From: Haemonchus contortus
Taxonomy: Eukaryota; Nematoda; Chromadorea; Rhabditida; Trichostrongylidae
Assembly: GCA_000469685.2 (NCBI GenBank)
Contig: LS997565.1
Span: 35,995,145 to 36,059,144, forward strand
Length of the DNA stretch: 64,000 nucleotides
Direction: 5' to 3'
Shown here: positions 23,561-35,679 of the stretch, piece by piece
Position numbering within the stretch: the stretch's first letter is position 1
Layout: the number at the start of each line of letters is the position of its first letter
Made by a program: the position numbers and the translations under genes
The notes under the pieces: model-generated
Told to the model about the DNA's origin: nothing
Database searches by the model: none
What the model saw: only the letters and a program-made list of their open reading frames with translations

Positions 23561-26500
23561 GTCCTGGAGTGGGCACAGTAAAGAACCAAAGGTTCGTGAG
23601 AATGCCATACCCCTGGTGGACGAGTTTCGGCGGCTTTGTAGAGGCTGCACCATTTACAATGAAGCCAATGTGGGAAGTTCAAACAACTTGTCATGACCCA
23701 CAGCGAGAACAATAGGCAATGCTGTATAATTACGGTTTGATGTAGTGAGCTCTTTGCAAGATGGGAGCAAGCTAAATCTCGTCCAAAAACCCCTTACATG
23801 CTGTTCTACGTCGGTGATCTCGTACAACCTCCACTTTCACTACTTTCAGAAAGCTTGAAGTAGGCGGTTTTTCTCGCTTTCTTCGCCACCGATGTACTCC
23901 TCTACATCAACACTTCCACTTTTCAACCTGAAAAGGGTACCTCAAAAATTATCGGGAACTGTGCCTTTGAGTAAAAGAAAAATGAGAATTAATACGTTGG
24001 TGCTGACATTGAATTCACAGTTCTGTTCACACCAGTTAATTACCTTTAGCTTATGTAATGCCAAATTCTCTGAGCTATCATCTGTGTTGTATGGTTTAGT
24101 GATATAAGAAGCTTTTATGAGTCGAAGTTCCTTTTTCTATGAATTTCTTATAAAGGGGTACCACGATTGGTGCACGTGCTGTCCTAAAATGTATTGGTTA
24201 CATGACAGTCGTACTTGTAGGGCAGTAATGTTTGCAATTTAAATGAGCACATTATAAGCTTTATGATATGAACAAGCTATCAGGAGCTAAGGGTTCAAAA
24301 CTAGTGCTTTACCATTGTAGCGGTGGATACTGAACACATATTTCCCTTACAATTGTTCGGTTTCTATTTGGATGGCCGTCCAAATAGTAATGTTTGGGAA
24401 GCCCAAATATTTCTGTACAAAGGATGTTTAGAAATAAAGACCAAGAACAGGCAAGCCAGATCCATTGGGTGGGGGAGAAGAAGAAAGGCAACCAAAGCCC
24501 GTGACACATTGCGGGGTTAACCCTCTAAAGCCACCCTTCTCTAGAGTCAAGGAGTTGCTTGCTGTGCAAGGGACTCAACTGCGATACTGAAGGGAACAAG
24601 TAGTTTTGAGACCCCAGAATCTGTGCAGGAAACAGCACGGCCTCGATTTCACCGTATGTACCTCCACAGGAGGGTTTTTATATTAGCACAGAGCTCCGAA
24701 TGGATGAGTTTGGAACATTTTACCATTAATGAATTCAGTGTAAAAAAAGTTTTCGCAAAACGATTCGGCATGAACGTCCGTCCGAAATGTACGGAAAGTA
24801 CGTCTTGAGTGGACGCAAAGAAACTTTGTTATCCCAAGAAAATTGACGCGTGACCATTATTTTTTCAGGAAATATGTTCATTCTTTAAGGAACTCAAAAT
24901 TTTAGAAGAAGTGGTAGCAACTATCATCGAGACTCGGTCTATGAAGCAAAACAATTGTCCTAAACCGACCGATGCCAGTGGGGCAAGGTGACATGAAACC
25001 ATGCGAGGACTGCCGAGAGCTTAACAGCAGAAAAAATCATCGGTAGAATAGTGAAGACGAGAACTTCCCAACTTAGAGACGTGTTTAAGCGCACTGCTGT
25101 CGAACTTCTGCTCATCACGTTTCTTGAGATGAATAGCCACCCATGAGGCTGCAGTGCACTGAATTCCTTTTTTTGAAAATTCTGTAGTCCGCCTTTTTCG
25201 AAATGAAGGCTGCAGCCCATTTTGGAACTAGATTTACGCAATCTAGAACAAGTCTTTTCAGCACTTCTAGTTCCGGGCCGCAGTGATCATCCGATCATAC
25301 ATGGTGCAGATTTAGCAAACCTACAAAATTCCAAAGAAGCCAATCAAATATTACCCACAGGCCAGAGTGCTACCATCACAGAGTTGGGGGAACAGAAAAA
25401 CAGGAAGATGAAAAGGATAACGACGAATCTTTCCAATGTCAGAGTGAAAATGTTTGTAATGATTCATTACAGACCTTAACTACACCAGAAAGAAAATTGT
25501 GGTAACTCCAAACCTTCTCTTTGGTCTTTGACCTGGCTTTTTGATGTTTGTTGAAGAGATCTGCCATACTGGTCCCCTTGAGTAAAAGGGGACCAGTATG
25601 GCAGTGATACATATTGATACACACTCTAACGAACTAAAAGGAGAGACAAAGGTTGTTCGATCGAAGCAGCGCTTTTACAATTTCACAATCTATAGAATTA
25701 CGTCTGCAGTTCAATAAATAGATCAGGACGTAAAAATAACAATAAGTGCTCTTGAACTTTCTTTCTACCTGAAGCTCCTCCCTTTCTTAACGTTAGGTAA
25801 AACAACATTCTTTCGGCTAAAAAGCATCTATAACTGTAGGAAGTAAGGTCGGCTCTCCCTCCTTCTCTGCGCTCTAGCCCTCAGCGATTCAGGAAAGGAG
25901 AGTTGCCCTCCCCCACCCCAACCGCGTTTTCATCGTACTGTTTTTTGTGTTTCTCACCTTTCATTTATGACACCCTGTAGAAGCTGGACAATTTCTGTGC
26001 AATGCTAAGCAACTGCTGCACAGAACTTGTCTAATGATTGTTGCGTCGTAAGCGTGATGAATATTTTCCTCTTTTAGTAAGCATTCTACCTTCAGGCAGA
26101 AATTAATATTGTTGGACGTGTATGTCGACAGGCTCAGAGCCACGTGTAGCTGAGTAAATTCAGCTTTTTGGTCTTTATTTGAGTTGATTCAGTTTTTTCT
26201 CTTTGTCCATTGTATGTTCGGTTCTTTCTTTTGTTCTTTATGGTGTCATCCATTTCCACACCGCTCGCAGCTCTGCAAATGGCGTGCTAATTGCAACAAC
26301 CTATCACTGCACTTACTTTTATAGAATTTCATAGACTGAGCAGGGTGATTCGCATGGGGTTTATGCCAATAGATTCGCTCTCGTCCGCTTTTTACTATTT
26401 TTTTGGAATTGGTTGTATAGTTCGTTTTTCATGTTAGGTTTTTCTTCTTCCAATTTACATTTTCATCGTTTCTCAAGTGCACGTCCATAATATGAAGGTA

Positions 26501-26882
26501 TGCACATCTAGTTTTAATTAAGACCACTTTAACCTCCACCAATTAATTAATCGTTGAACTGTCTGAAGCACTCAGCCGAACTGTTAGAGGCTCTATAAGT
26601 TGAAAATTCCGTATCCTCCGAAATTTTAGATAGGGACAAGAAGAAACAGGAAAAAACTTCGTGAACATAAATTGTGCAACGCTATAATGCATCAATATTG
26701 ACGTGTCAGCGAAATTAGTCTCGTTAGCAATGCTTGCATAAGAGGAGCATATCACTAGTTTTCAACTCTTTATTTGAAGCAATACAGAAACACTGACATT
26801 AAAACCTTAACACAAGATTGAACACTAAAGCAACACTGGGGATACTTTCAAAACAAGGAATTTTTCAGAGAGGGAGAAGAGG
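23561..26882. other. Non-coding stretch with a perfect hairpin
   Basis: About 3.3 kb with no gene I can support. ORFs at 25222-25479 (plus) and 25241-24960 (minus) are open but have no motif or splice context. A short palindrome (CTATTTGGA...TCCAAATAG) lies at 24364-24387. The 19-bp perfect hairpin at 25561-25604 is listed separately. Confidence 0.4.
25561..25604. repeat. Perfect 19-bp inverted repeat, 6-base loop
   Basis: The arms CTGCCATACTGGTCCCCTT (25561-25579) and AAGGGGACCAGTATGGCAG (25586-25604) are exact reverse complements separated by GAGTAA. The flanks do not pair. A transcript would form a very stable stem. It could be a snap-back replication scar, a small MITE core or a structured RNA. 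Confidence 0.85.
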
Positions 26883-27710
26883 ATGCGGCTAATAGAACTA
26901 GTAGAAGACGAACAATGTTTGTGGGACTACCGGTGTGAGTCGTTTAAAATTAAAGACCGTCAAGACGCCGTCTGGGAAAGAATTTTTCAGAATTTGAAGA
27001 AAGAGGGATACAGTGTGACCCGTACGTTTTGTTTGCTCGTCTAAATCGGTCTAGGCCGTCGCATAAGCTATATGTATGCTGAATGTTTCAGTATCGAAAA
27101 TCAAATCTTCGTGGAAGAGTATAAGAGACCACTGAAATAGATGGAGAAATAGGGTCGAAACGGCATCTCCCGCATTACGAAGATGGCTATATGAAGAGCC
27201 GTCGAAATTTCTGAAAGAAACGGAATTCATAGGGTATTATCTACGCCGAGATAGTGATTTCACTAATTGTTTTGCAGTTATCTCATTTTAGGGGAACGTT
27301 TCCAATATAGACGAGTACGGAAACTTCAGAGAAGCACTAGATGAACCCTGCACTTCTGAAATATAGGCCTCCAACACACCAGCGAGGTGATACAGGAGCG
27401 ACTAAGAGTCAACAATGAGCGACTCTGGTACAGCTATAAGAGCGCGAAAAAGAAGGAGAATTGGCGGTGGTATGCTCCCTTATCTAGACAATGTAATATC
27501 TGGACAATTTAAGATTGCTGCGGTTCGAATATTTCAGATACCGAGTCTTTGAGAGCCACCGTTCGAAGCTGCCTGGAAGGGAATATACTTGGCTTATCCT
27601 CCGCGAGTGCGGGGAGAAGCTAGCTAAGAAGAAAATAGACGCAATCAACGCGATTATATTGTCTGTAGCAACAATCATCAATAGTCACAAGAACAACTAC
27701 GACAGCCTTC
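26883..27710 (+). pseudogene. MADF/Myb-like protein of the Harbinger element
   Basis: In Harbinger elements this DNA-binding partner helps bring the transposase to the element ends. The first exon (26883-27022) reads MRLIELVEDEQCLWDYRCES and then DAVWERIF, a MADF domain start (LIELV...LWD...W). After a TTTCAG acceptor (27092) it continues KIKSSWKSIRDH, then a TGA at 27133-27135, then WRNRVETASPALRRW in the same frame. Later remnants include NVSNIDEYGNF (about 27295) and KKKIDAINAIILSVATIIN (about 27623-27680), like the C-terminal tails of MADF proteins. The in-frame stop and lost frames show decay. Confidence 0.6.
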
Positions 27711-28287
27711 GCCCTCCACGTTGGTCGCCTCGAATTGTGAAAGAAAGAGAAACAGTGAGCGATGCGCTTCTTCATTTCTCTTTTGTAGGGCTTAAGCATA
27801 GATTCAGAGATGCTGATTCATGCTACAGTATGAATCTAATGTTGCAACTTTCAGATCGCGCAAGCTAAGGGTCGAATGGAGGGAGGAGCAGCAACGAGTA
27901 TTCGAGCAAGGAACTCCGACCTCGTCCAGCCTATCTCGGGCTCAGCGTACACGCCATATTCTAATCGTTCTTGATATTACTCATGATAGTTTCTTTTGTA
28001 TTCGGTCGTTCTGTATATGTCTAGTAGACAATAAATCCGACTTCAATAGTTATGTACCGTTGTGACTGAGGTCGTACCAGGTACATAGCTAGCGCTAACT
28101 TCTTCACCTTTCGCATAGGGTCAATAGCCATATGAGGATTGGAGGCAACTGACGCTACCAACTAACTACGAGTATCGTGATAGACCCTTATTAATTCTCG
28201 TGCTTGCACCGCACTTCGCACTTCCGCTTCCTCTTCTTGCATTCGGTCTTCCAGCGGATCCAGCTCTCAATGAATCCCTGATGGTAG

Positions 28288-29604
28288 CTATTCTGCTCCT
28301 CTCTCTTCCACCCGCCATCCAACTATCAAAATGTGTAGCACCTGTTGTAAGAGTTGGATGTAGGAAATCGCAATTGCTGGTGCACTTCTTAGAAAGATTT
28401 TGCTTACCAACAATGACCCCACAACGTCAGCAGCGTGGGATAGCTCCATCTGTATTGTGGTCTGGAGTAGTCCGAATCGCCTACTCAACATTCCAAACGT
28501 GGATTCAACTACTGATTACTTGCCGGGCACTCGTAAGAGAATAAAATTGTAAAAAAAAAACAGGAAAAACTAGCTTTCACCCACTGTGCTTCGCATTGAA
28601 TCTTCTTTTGCTAGGTGTATTCGCCCTAGCACGTGTGTATGGTCGTACGAAGTGGGCCTCTTGCGCGAAACCACAGTCGACCATTATGTGGTACTGCACT
28701 AGGCCAACATTCCCCTCGCAAGGGAGGGAACAAATGATCGTTGTTGTCTCTGGAATGGTCTCTGGAATGCTTGCATTCAGTGATTCGAAGACATCTTTGT
28801 TACCCGTTTCTTACCTTAATATTCGACCTCATGTAAACACCTGCATCACCCACGCGACCTGGTGCTCCGACATCAAAGGCGAGGATGCGGTGGTCGGAAT
28901 CCACTATGTAGTGCGAGTAGTATGATGGAGTGGGTGCCCTTGTAGTTGAAATAGGACCCTCCAGAGTGGGCAGGCTACTGCAATTTGTATTCCTGTTTTA
29001 TCGTAATTCGCTTGTGGAACTGACAGGTTCCTACCTTAATATTTATATGATTTCCGTCCATAAATCCCTCAGCCCTTGGATAATCATATTTCGTCGACGT
29101 TTTAGCAGCAACATATTCCAATTGCTGCCTGGTGAGAGGAGGAAATGCTTCGCGATACAAAACTTGAAAGAGCACTTTTACAAAGTGCATCAACTTTTTG
29201 CTACGTGCTGCCATTTATAGTATCTTTTATTGCCTCACCACTCCTTACAGCACTCGCCACTTCATAAACAATGCTCTGAACCGTTGATATTCCCAATTGG
29301 ACTTCTTTGGCTAGAGCTGAAAACGTGTAGCCGTGACCGACGTACCTTAAATTGAGAGAATCAAAAACTTTTGCGCATTCGCTCTCCTGCCCTCGGTAGT
29401 TATCACCTCAGGAATGTGAAGAGCCGTTGGCAAGAGTTAATTTGGGACGCATGTGTCTGAGGATGTTCAAGCAACGGACAATTCTTTCATGTAGGCGTTC
29501 GAACTTTGTCGGCAGAAGCCTCGTATAATGTTTGAAGTTACGAGCATCAAACACTTCGAAGTACTCGTCGAACGTTCTTGCTTTGTGGGCGCTTGCTGCG
29601 GATG
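28288..29604 (-). pseudogene. PIF/Harbinger transposase, decayed
   Basis: Remnants follow in order on the minus strand. The N-terminal part has FDEYFEVFDARNFKHYTRLL (about 29565). A helix-turn-helix-like block has YTFSALAKEVQLGISTVQSI (about 29320). REAFPPLTRQQLEYVA and EGFMDGNHINIKV (29130-29010) match the first catalytic Asp region of the DDE fold. FNYKGTHSIILLAL and DSDHRILAFDVGAPGRVGDA (28960-28850) match the second. RPYTRARA (about 28650) and STFGMLSRRFGLL (about 28490) match the conserved tail. Frame changes and stops separate the pieces, so no active enzyme can be made. Confidence 0.7.
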
Positions 29605-30800
29605 CATGCTGTGTGACGACTAATTAATGAAAGTCATCGCATAAGCCTCGAACGCAATTACCTGCAACAAGTGGACCATGAGAACAGGCCTATGACCAAG
29701 ATGGATGACACGACGTACGACCCGACAGACTTCGAGGAATATATATGACGTGAATAAATATGATCGTAATATGATTGGTGCAAAAATGGTTAACGATGGA
29801 GTGAAAATGGTGCAGAGTGGTTAGATATGAAGTGAATAATGAAATGATGTGAAGCTTATAATGAATTATAGTTGTAAAATCACTAAACTAATACTAAAAC
29901 GTGGTTAAATATGAGATGAGGTGCTAATGCGACGACCAATAATTAAACAGTTCAACCAAGCTGAAGTTAAGCTACGATTGAATTAATAGTTACTCCATAT
30001 AAGCACAGTGTGTTTGTGCCTGAGCTGGCACTGCGCAAATAAGAAATACACAATAAAAACGTCACTGTCTGCGTAAATGATGGAAATGAAAAGGTAGTAC
30101 GGTGAAGGTAAAGTGATTGAACTGTTGACTACAATAAAAAACCACACTAATTAAAAGACACTACGGTTGTACTACGTTTGACGCATAAACATGCCGATTT
30201 TACATGGAACGACGAGTACGCATTACTAAAACTACTATTGAGAAAATACTACATGAAAAAGCAAGGATAGTTAGGCGAGCTACAAAAGGAAACTCGTCAT
30301 TCACGCAACTACGCTGCGTGAGATAAAAAGGAAAGAGTGAGAAAAGGAGAGGATATGACATGGAAATTAACTATGAAATATAAATAGTGAATGTAAAAGC
30401 AAATAAAAAATGAACTGCAACGCTGCGTGTGTAAATAGCGCTAAAACGGCACGTGTACGACTTCTACTAAGAAAGGAAGACTAAGAAAAAACCTTGCCTG
30501 ATCATCGTCTGCGATCGTCATAATCCGACACAATAGTCCATATAGGATGTCCTTGCAACAACAAGGGGGGTAAGACTGGTGGTAACCACGAAGAAACGAC
30601 GAAACTACCGACATGCGGTGTTGATCACGCTAAACTACGTGTTACGAAATGCTTACGCACTTCGTAAAGATGATATTCGCGGTCTGCATTGAGCGCGTGC
30701 GTACGCGGCGCGTGTAGCGGTCGAGCAAGTCTTGCGCGCTAAGACGCTACGAAACGATAGAACTTGGCTGCGAACGCTTTTAACTGCGCGAAATCAACAA
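29605..30800 (-). repeat. Region where a BEL/Pao 3' LTR would lie
   Basis: This AT-rich 1.2-kb stretch lies directly downstream (minus strand) of the BEL/Pao integrase end and before the Harbinger remnant. A TGT start near 30526 and a CA end near 29790 are possible LTR limits, but I see no matching sequence near the gag end (36.6-38 kb), so the LTR call is unproven. No gene seen. Confidence 0.25.
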
Positions 30801-31124
30801 TTACATAGCACGAATGAACCTTTTGGTAGTTTTTGCCGATCCTGGTGGTTGTATTGCTGGTTTTGCGTCGATTGGCTGCGAAGATGCTCGAACTTCTAAC
30901 GAATACAGATGTGCGGTAGAACGTACCTTCAATTTACCGTTAGGCATGCGAACTTTTGCGGATCTCACGCGTGCATCCCTACTACCATATAATTCTTCTA
31001 TGAGACCATACGGCCAATGACCTCGTGGTAATTTTTCATCGGCTACGATGACGATATCGCCGACTTTCGGGCAAGTGATGGGAAAGTTGCCTTGACGAAT
31101 GCGAGATTGGTGGCGTTCTCTCAA
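30801..31124 (-). pseudogene. BEL/Pao integrase C-terminal domain (DUF5641-like)
   Basis: The 107-codon frame contains VGDIVIVADEKLPRGHWPYG, LIEELYGSRDARVRSAKVRM and PNGKLKVRSTAHLYSLEV. This is the well-known small domain that closes BEL/Pao polyproteins (VGDVVLI...LPR..W..G.I.....G.DG.VR.A.VR). It is the best preserved part of the element. The plus-strand ORF 30814-31020 is its shadow. Confidence 0.75.
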
Positions 31125-31149
31125 CGCAGCAATTTATTCAGAATGCCAT

Positions 31150-32260
31150 ATGTCCCAGGACTTGTCCAGGAGCACAAGCATGTCCTTATACTACCTGGCT
31201 GCTAGAATCGTCATAGACCGGGTATGGAACTGACTGTAAGGACGGAAGTTGGATGTTAACGTATGGTGAAATGAAGTCTGCGGATCGTAGAACATACGCG
31301 AAGACGTTCTTCTCCCGTAAAGGGTTATAGGACGGGAATTAAGCGTAGCTTCGATTTCTACGACAACTGTCTTAAGATGGTTTAAAGGCAGGATAACGCG
31401 ACTAATGGACTTTTTGTACGTCTTCTTAAACACAGCGACCAGGCACTCATGAATCCCCCCTTCCAAAAAGGAAGAGGAGTTACGAACTTCCAGGTAATTC
31501 TATGCTGCGAGCAGTATCCTGCGATGGATTCCCAGGATTTAGAGGAATACAGCACGGATACAATAAGGCTTTCAGCTGCGTGAAACGCGGTCGAATTATC
31601 GCTAACGTCTGGGGTGCCTGTACGTGTAGCAAACCTACAAAACGGGAGTAAAAAGGTTTGCGCGGAGTGCCAAGTACGACTTCAAGGTGGACTGCTCGCG
31701 TCGGTATATAGGTGAACACGCAAATCCACACCTTGTTCGAACCGACAACTGCATCGCTCACAGTAAGTGGATCAAGATATTCTACGCCGATATTCTGAAA
31801 GGGCCACGACCTCCTTACACGTTCTGGCGGTGAGTGAGGCATATCCGGGTACCGCTAAGTATGTCCGCTGGTCTTTTTGCAGACTACGCAACCACGAAGT
31901 GTTATATACACATGCGTGCGGATGGATGGAATAAAAAATTTTAAACGTAGGTTGGCAACGGTATGAACGACACCTGAACGATATTAAGCGAAATGATAAT
32001 GAAGTATAATAATAATGTAAGTGAGCCTATGCTCTGGTGACAGCAGTATAGGTGCAGTATGTAGAGAACCTACACGCGACGGACAACGGATAAGATGGTC
32101 TTGTGCTCGCTGGGCGTTGTACTTGGCGAGCTGTAACCGCTGTAAAGTGTTCTCACCCTCACAAAAATGCGCGAGTATGAGTTGACGTTCTGCGGTATAG
32201 ATGTCCAAAGCTTCGAAAGCACTAGATGGTGATGCTACTGCTACGCAAGGCAATTTTTAA
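31150..32260 (-). pseudogene. BEL/Pao integrase remnant
   Basis: From 32253 the frame reads ALDIYTAERQLILAHF, then the His-Cys zinc-binding region with LRGCVVCKKTSGHT (about 31895-31855). The core follows: PPERVRRSWPFQNIGVEYLD (31830), KVWICVFTYIPTRAVHLEVV (31730), and in a later frame VILPLNHLKTVVVEIEATLN plus SRPIT (31390-31325). This is the order of BEL/Pao integrase. Stops and frame changes separate the parts. Confidence 0.65.
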
Positions 32261-32689
32261 AGATGTTATCATGCTTTCGCTGCGGCGAAAAATGTGCCTG
32301 CGTAAGAATTTTAAAACCCAGGCAGTTATGTGAATAAGTTTTAGATATTTGTTAGTCCTGTAAAATACCAAGACTGGTCGAGACTCACCTTCTTCGATCC
32401 TCGCCTTCTGTGGGCGGGATTTGGAAGTTTATGTGTACATGGCCACTGGCTGGGAGACGGGCGTTAGGAACGATTTTGGGTAACCGATTTGCCGCGCGCG
32501 GCCGTCGCGGACCACTCATTCGCTGTTATTACGGCTCTAGCGTTCTTCATACAGCTCAATCGACATGCGATCCATTATTTTATGCATAATTCTACTATTA
32601 GTACTTTTGTTCTTGTATTTCTTACCTACTGCTGCATCCTGCTACATTCCTTCGCGTGCGACGCCTCTCTCACCGCGACGCGACCATTT

Positions 32690-33310
32690 CGTTCCTAACG
32701 CACCACACCCCCACTGGCTAGATGGACTACGCATCAAGTGAGGTCCAAACCACCAAATGTAGTTTTTAGCTTCCTTCGACAGACCGCCAGTAGTCGGCGG
32801 GATTTTCCTCGGAAGCTACGTAGTGGAATTGGACTGGAATGTCCTGACCCGCAAATTCCGCGACAATACTCGAATGGCTTCTACGCGAGATAATGAATGC
32901 CTAGTAGACTAGCCTTAGAGGGGCTGACTGCGCGATCTTGTGGTGCTATGGAGGAATTGTCAACAGAAGAATTACACAAGAACTCCCTAAGGTTCATCTA
33001 CATTCTACCGAAGATGGACTTAAGATGTTCGTACTTGTTGAGTGTGTCTCCTCGCGAATCAGCACCCAGAATGACGTTATTCAGGTAAGTATTACGTGAG
33101 ATCTTATCACCCAAGGGGGATGCTTCACTAAGGAGGTAAAATCTCATGGCTGCAGCAAGTATAAGCAGTGATGCCTTGACGTCGAATGGTATGCGTGTAA
33201 ATCTTAGGATGGGCATATTACAAGAAGACAGAGGTTTGAATGGATCTTTAACCTCAGAAAGCTTGTAGCGTCGTTGTAGCCGGACCTGATGGAATGCCTT
33301 CTCCACGTAC
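32690..33310 (-). pseudogene. BEL/Pao reverse transcriptase and RNase H remnant
   Basis: The frame 33306-32998 carries EKAFHQVRLQRRYK, RFTRIPFDVKAS and NTYLNNVILGAD. These are the RT palm motifs of the Pao group, with YLNN at the position of the metal-binding Y-x-D-D/N. It goes on NLREFLCNSS and PQDRAVSPSKASLLGIHYLA (about 32998-32890). Near 32850-32730 broken pieces such as FHYVASEENPADYW and YIWWFGPHLM mark the end of RNase H; most of that domain is gone. Confidence 0.6.
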
Positions 33311-33599
33311 GCAATAGACCGCTTGATGCGGTATGTATATAGCCTGCGGTAACATTGTCCTCAATCGCCTTGACACAGTGTTGCCAAACAGATGGACTTT
33401 AGCTCAACCGATGGTGCTGGCTGGAAAGGCGACAATATGTGCTGTCGTCAAGTGGCGGATGGTCTGTTTTCCGAGGGAAAAACATAAAGAATCCCTTCAA
33501 CTAGGCATGCCGAGGTGTTAAAATCCTGAATGATGCGTTTTTGCAGCTTGGCGTCTGCGGATTATTGGTGATCGTAGAATATGCCTAAGAAAATCCAAG

Positions 33600-34760
33600 G
33601 AACAAAGACGTTCTACTGCGAGATTATCGTCTCGCTCTGCGACAATATCGGCGGTGTTTGAACCCCCCTAAACCAGATAGAGAAAACGAGCTTTTCGAGA
33701 CCACAGCTTCGAAACGAGTATGACATAAGACCATGCCTGATGGTAAGCAAATTGGTCTTTCTGGAAACATGACGTCCAAGAAATTGTCAGTACCGATGAG
33801 GACATCTGGGAGAACCGGCTGTGACTGATGCAAGGGCAACGACAGTCTCTGTTTGCTCAAGAAGTCAAGGTCCTTAATGACAAGTGCGATGGGGATTGCG
33901 CTATGGTGATTGTTTGCATGATAGTGAGCTGCAGAAGAGCTTCCCAAGAACATCCTTGAATGTGACCGGCACGATACCTGAAACATCCGTGATGAGCTGA
34001 CCACCAAACGCGATAAACGTGCGAGGACAACTATCGCCAACTGTCAGACCTCCGCTGAGCTCTGCGATATGAAACTGCCCTGCGTTCCGGAATCGAGAAA
34101 GAAGATAACTTTCTCAAAATTCGACGAACATGAGCGTAGCGAATCGAGACGGTTTGGTGGAAGGACGAATTGATAGCAAGAAAGCATCCATTATTCATCA
34201 TCATCGGACTGGAAAGACTGATTGAGCTGCGCATGCGGCGACACACTATACCTTCGATAGCTCAGAGAGTCTCTCGTGGGCGTACTGAAGGTGACACGTT
34301 GCGGCGAATGCGATTGAGAGCTACGAGGAGAATGATGGTATGTAAACCAACTTGTGCCTCTCTCGCGGATACGAACGAGATCTGTCGTTCCCGCTTGAGC
34401 TACGACTTCGTCGACGGTTTCATAATGGACTGCGGGAGGAATAACGGCGAGGTTAGCAAGGAAGGTGGTAGCTGCTGCTACTGCGTCTGCTCTCACTTGG
34501 CGAGCGGTGAAACTGCGAACGTTGTTCACAGAGGAGATCGTGATGATCTCTTCTGCAGGTGCGACAAGGAGGATAGCCGCAAGATGACGACGTAGGACCA
34601 GCATGTAAGCACCTCCAACAGAAATTGGATGCGCTAACGAGGGCCCTACGAACAGCTACCGGAGCTTGCAGCGTACATCGAAGAGACCGATGACGTTCAA
34701 CGCAGTAACAGATTTTTTCGCATTTTCAGATTCGCAGTAACAACACCGAGATGGACTATG
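33600..34760 (-). pseudogene. BEL/Pao zinc-knuckle and protease remnant
   Basis: Near 34710 a CYCESENAK phrase recalls the gag zinc knuckle. At about 34112-34060 the frame reads VIFFLDSGTQGSFISQSSAE, with the aspartic protease active-site motif DSG. Then come TVGDSCPRTFIAFGGQ and, in another frame, LPDVLIGTDNFLDVMFPERP (about 33810-33755), which matches the segment before the reverse transcriptase in Pao elements. Frames change several times. An ORF on the opposite strand (34170-34595) is a shadow. Confidence 0.55.
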
Positions 34761-34776
34761 AGATCGTCATGATATT

Positions 34777-35666
34777 TTTATTTTATTTACTATGCACAAA
34801 GGTGCGCCACTAAAAAAAACCTAACGGTGGAGCAATACACAGGAACACAAAAAGCCATAAAAACTGAAACAGTGCAACAAAAGTACTTCACAAGATGTCA
34901 CACTTGCATGTCAATAGTATTGGAGTGAAAAGAAATAAAAAATAGTATGCTTTCATTGAATGCCATTGGTGGCTCAACATCATCAGTGGGCAGAAAAATA
35001 TGCTCAACTGTTCACTCAAACCTCTAACCACTGCAGTTAGTTGTAAAAGCAAGACGGCAATCGCCAAAGCGATCGAGAGTGGAGAGGTGGTGTTCATAGA
35101 GCTACCCAGGGAGAAGTTTCATAGCCACATAACATCCAACATAATCTAGCATAAAATAGAAGAAATAGAAAACAGAAAAAAAGAGATTATAAGATGCACT
35201 TTGACATCTAGTGTGTAAAATACTTTTATCACTAACGTTATCGTTATCATCATTTATCATTTCATTATCACTTTTCATCTTCACGGATCAGGCATGACAA
35301 AATCAATGTGTTCAGAAAATTTACGATTCGAATCCACAGGGATACCGAGATCTTTAACAGAATTGGAGATATTCAGAAGAACATCATTGATTTTATATTC
35401 ACCAGGCGGTAAATCTCCCAAATGAAAAACAAAAGTTCTCGATGGATTGACATCCAGATCAAATTTCGCAGTCCAACACAACAAGTTATCAATTGACCGA
35501 TTTAGAGCACAGTGCACTTCAACTCTGTTATTGGAATTGTAAATACCATATATCTTGACGTCGTCGGCATACAGTTGGACTTTTACGTGTTCAGAAGTTT
35601 TTAGAGCGGCAACTAAATCGATGGTATAGATAAGAAACAGCAAGGGAGAAAGCACTCCGCTCTGAT
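34777..35666 (-). mobile_element. Second CR1-like LINE fragment nested in BEL/Pao
   Basis: The minus strand begins inside RT motif B (SGVLSPLLFLIYTIDL, about 35663), has motif C (YADDVKIYG, about 35560) and KDLGIPVDSNRKF, and stops at 35281. About 0.5 kb of 3' UTR follows, ending GGCGCACCTTTGTGC and a TAAA-rich tail near 34777-34800. ATGATATT occurs at both edges (34769-34776 and 35667-35674) and may be the target duplication. It resembles the LINE at 6.5 kb but is another copy with a shorter ORF. Confidence 0.65.
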
Positions 35667-35679
35667 ATGATATTGATGG

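Larger units (their letters stand above)
26883..29604. mobile_element. PIF/Harbinger DNA transposon, decayed
   Basis: A MADF/Myb-like gene on the plus strand and a Harbinger-type transposase on the minus strand face each other, the two-gene layout known for PIF/Harbinger elements. Both genes have stops and frameshifts, so this is a dead copy. I could not find terminal inverted repeats or a 3-bp duplication by eye; the limits given are those of the coding remnants. Confidence 0.7.

Noticed and set aside
34191..34604. 137-codon minus and 141-codon plus ORFs as host genes
   Set aside because: They lie within the decayed BEL/Pao element, between the zinc-knuckle and protease remnants.
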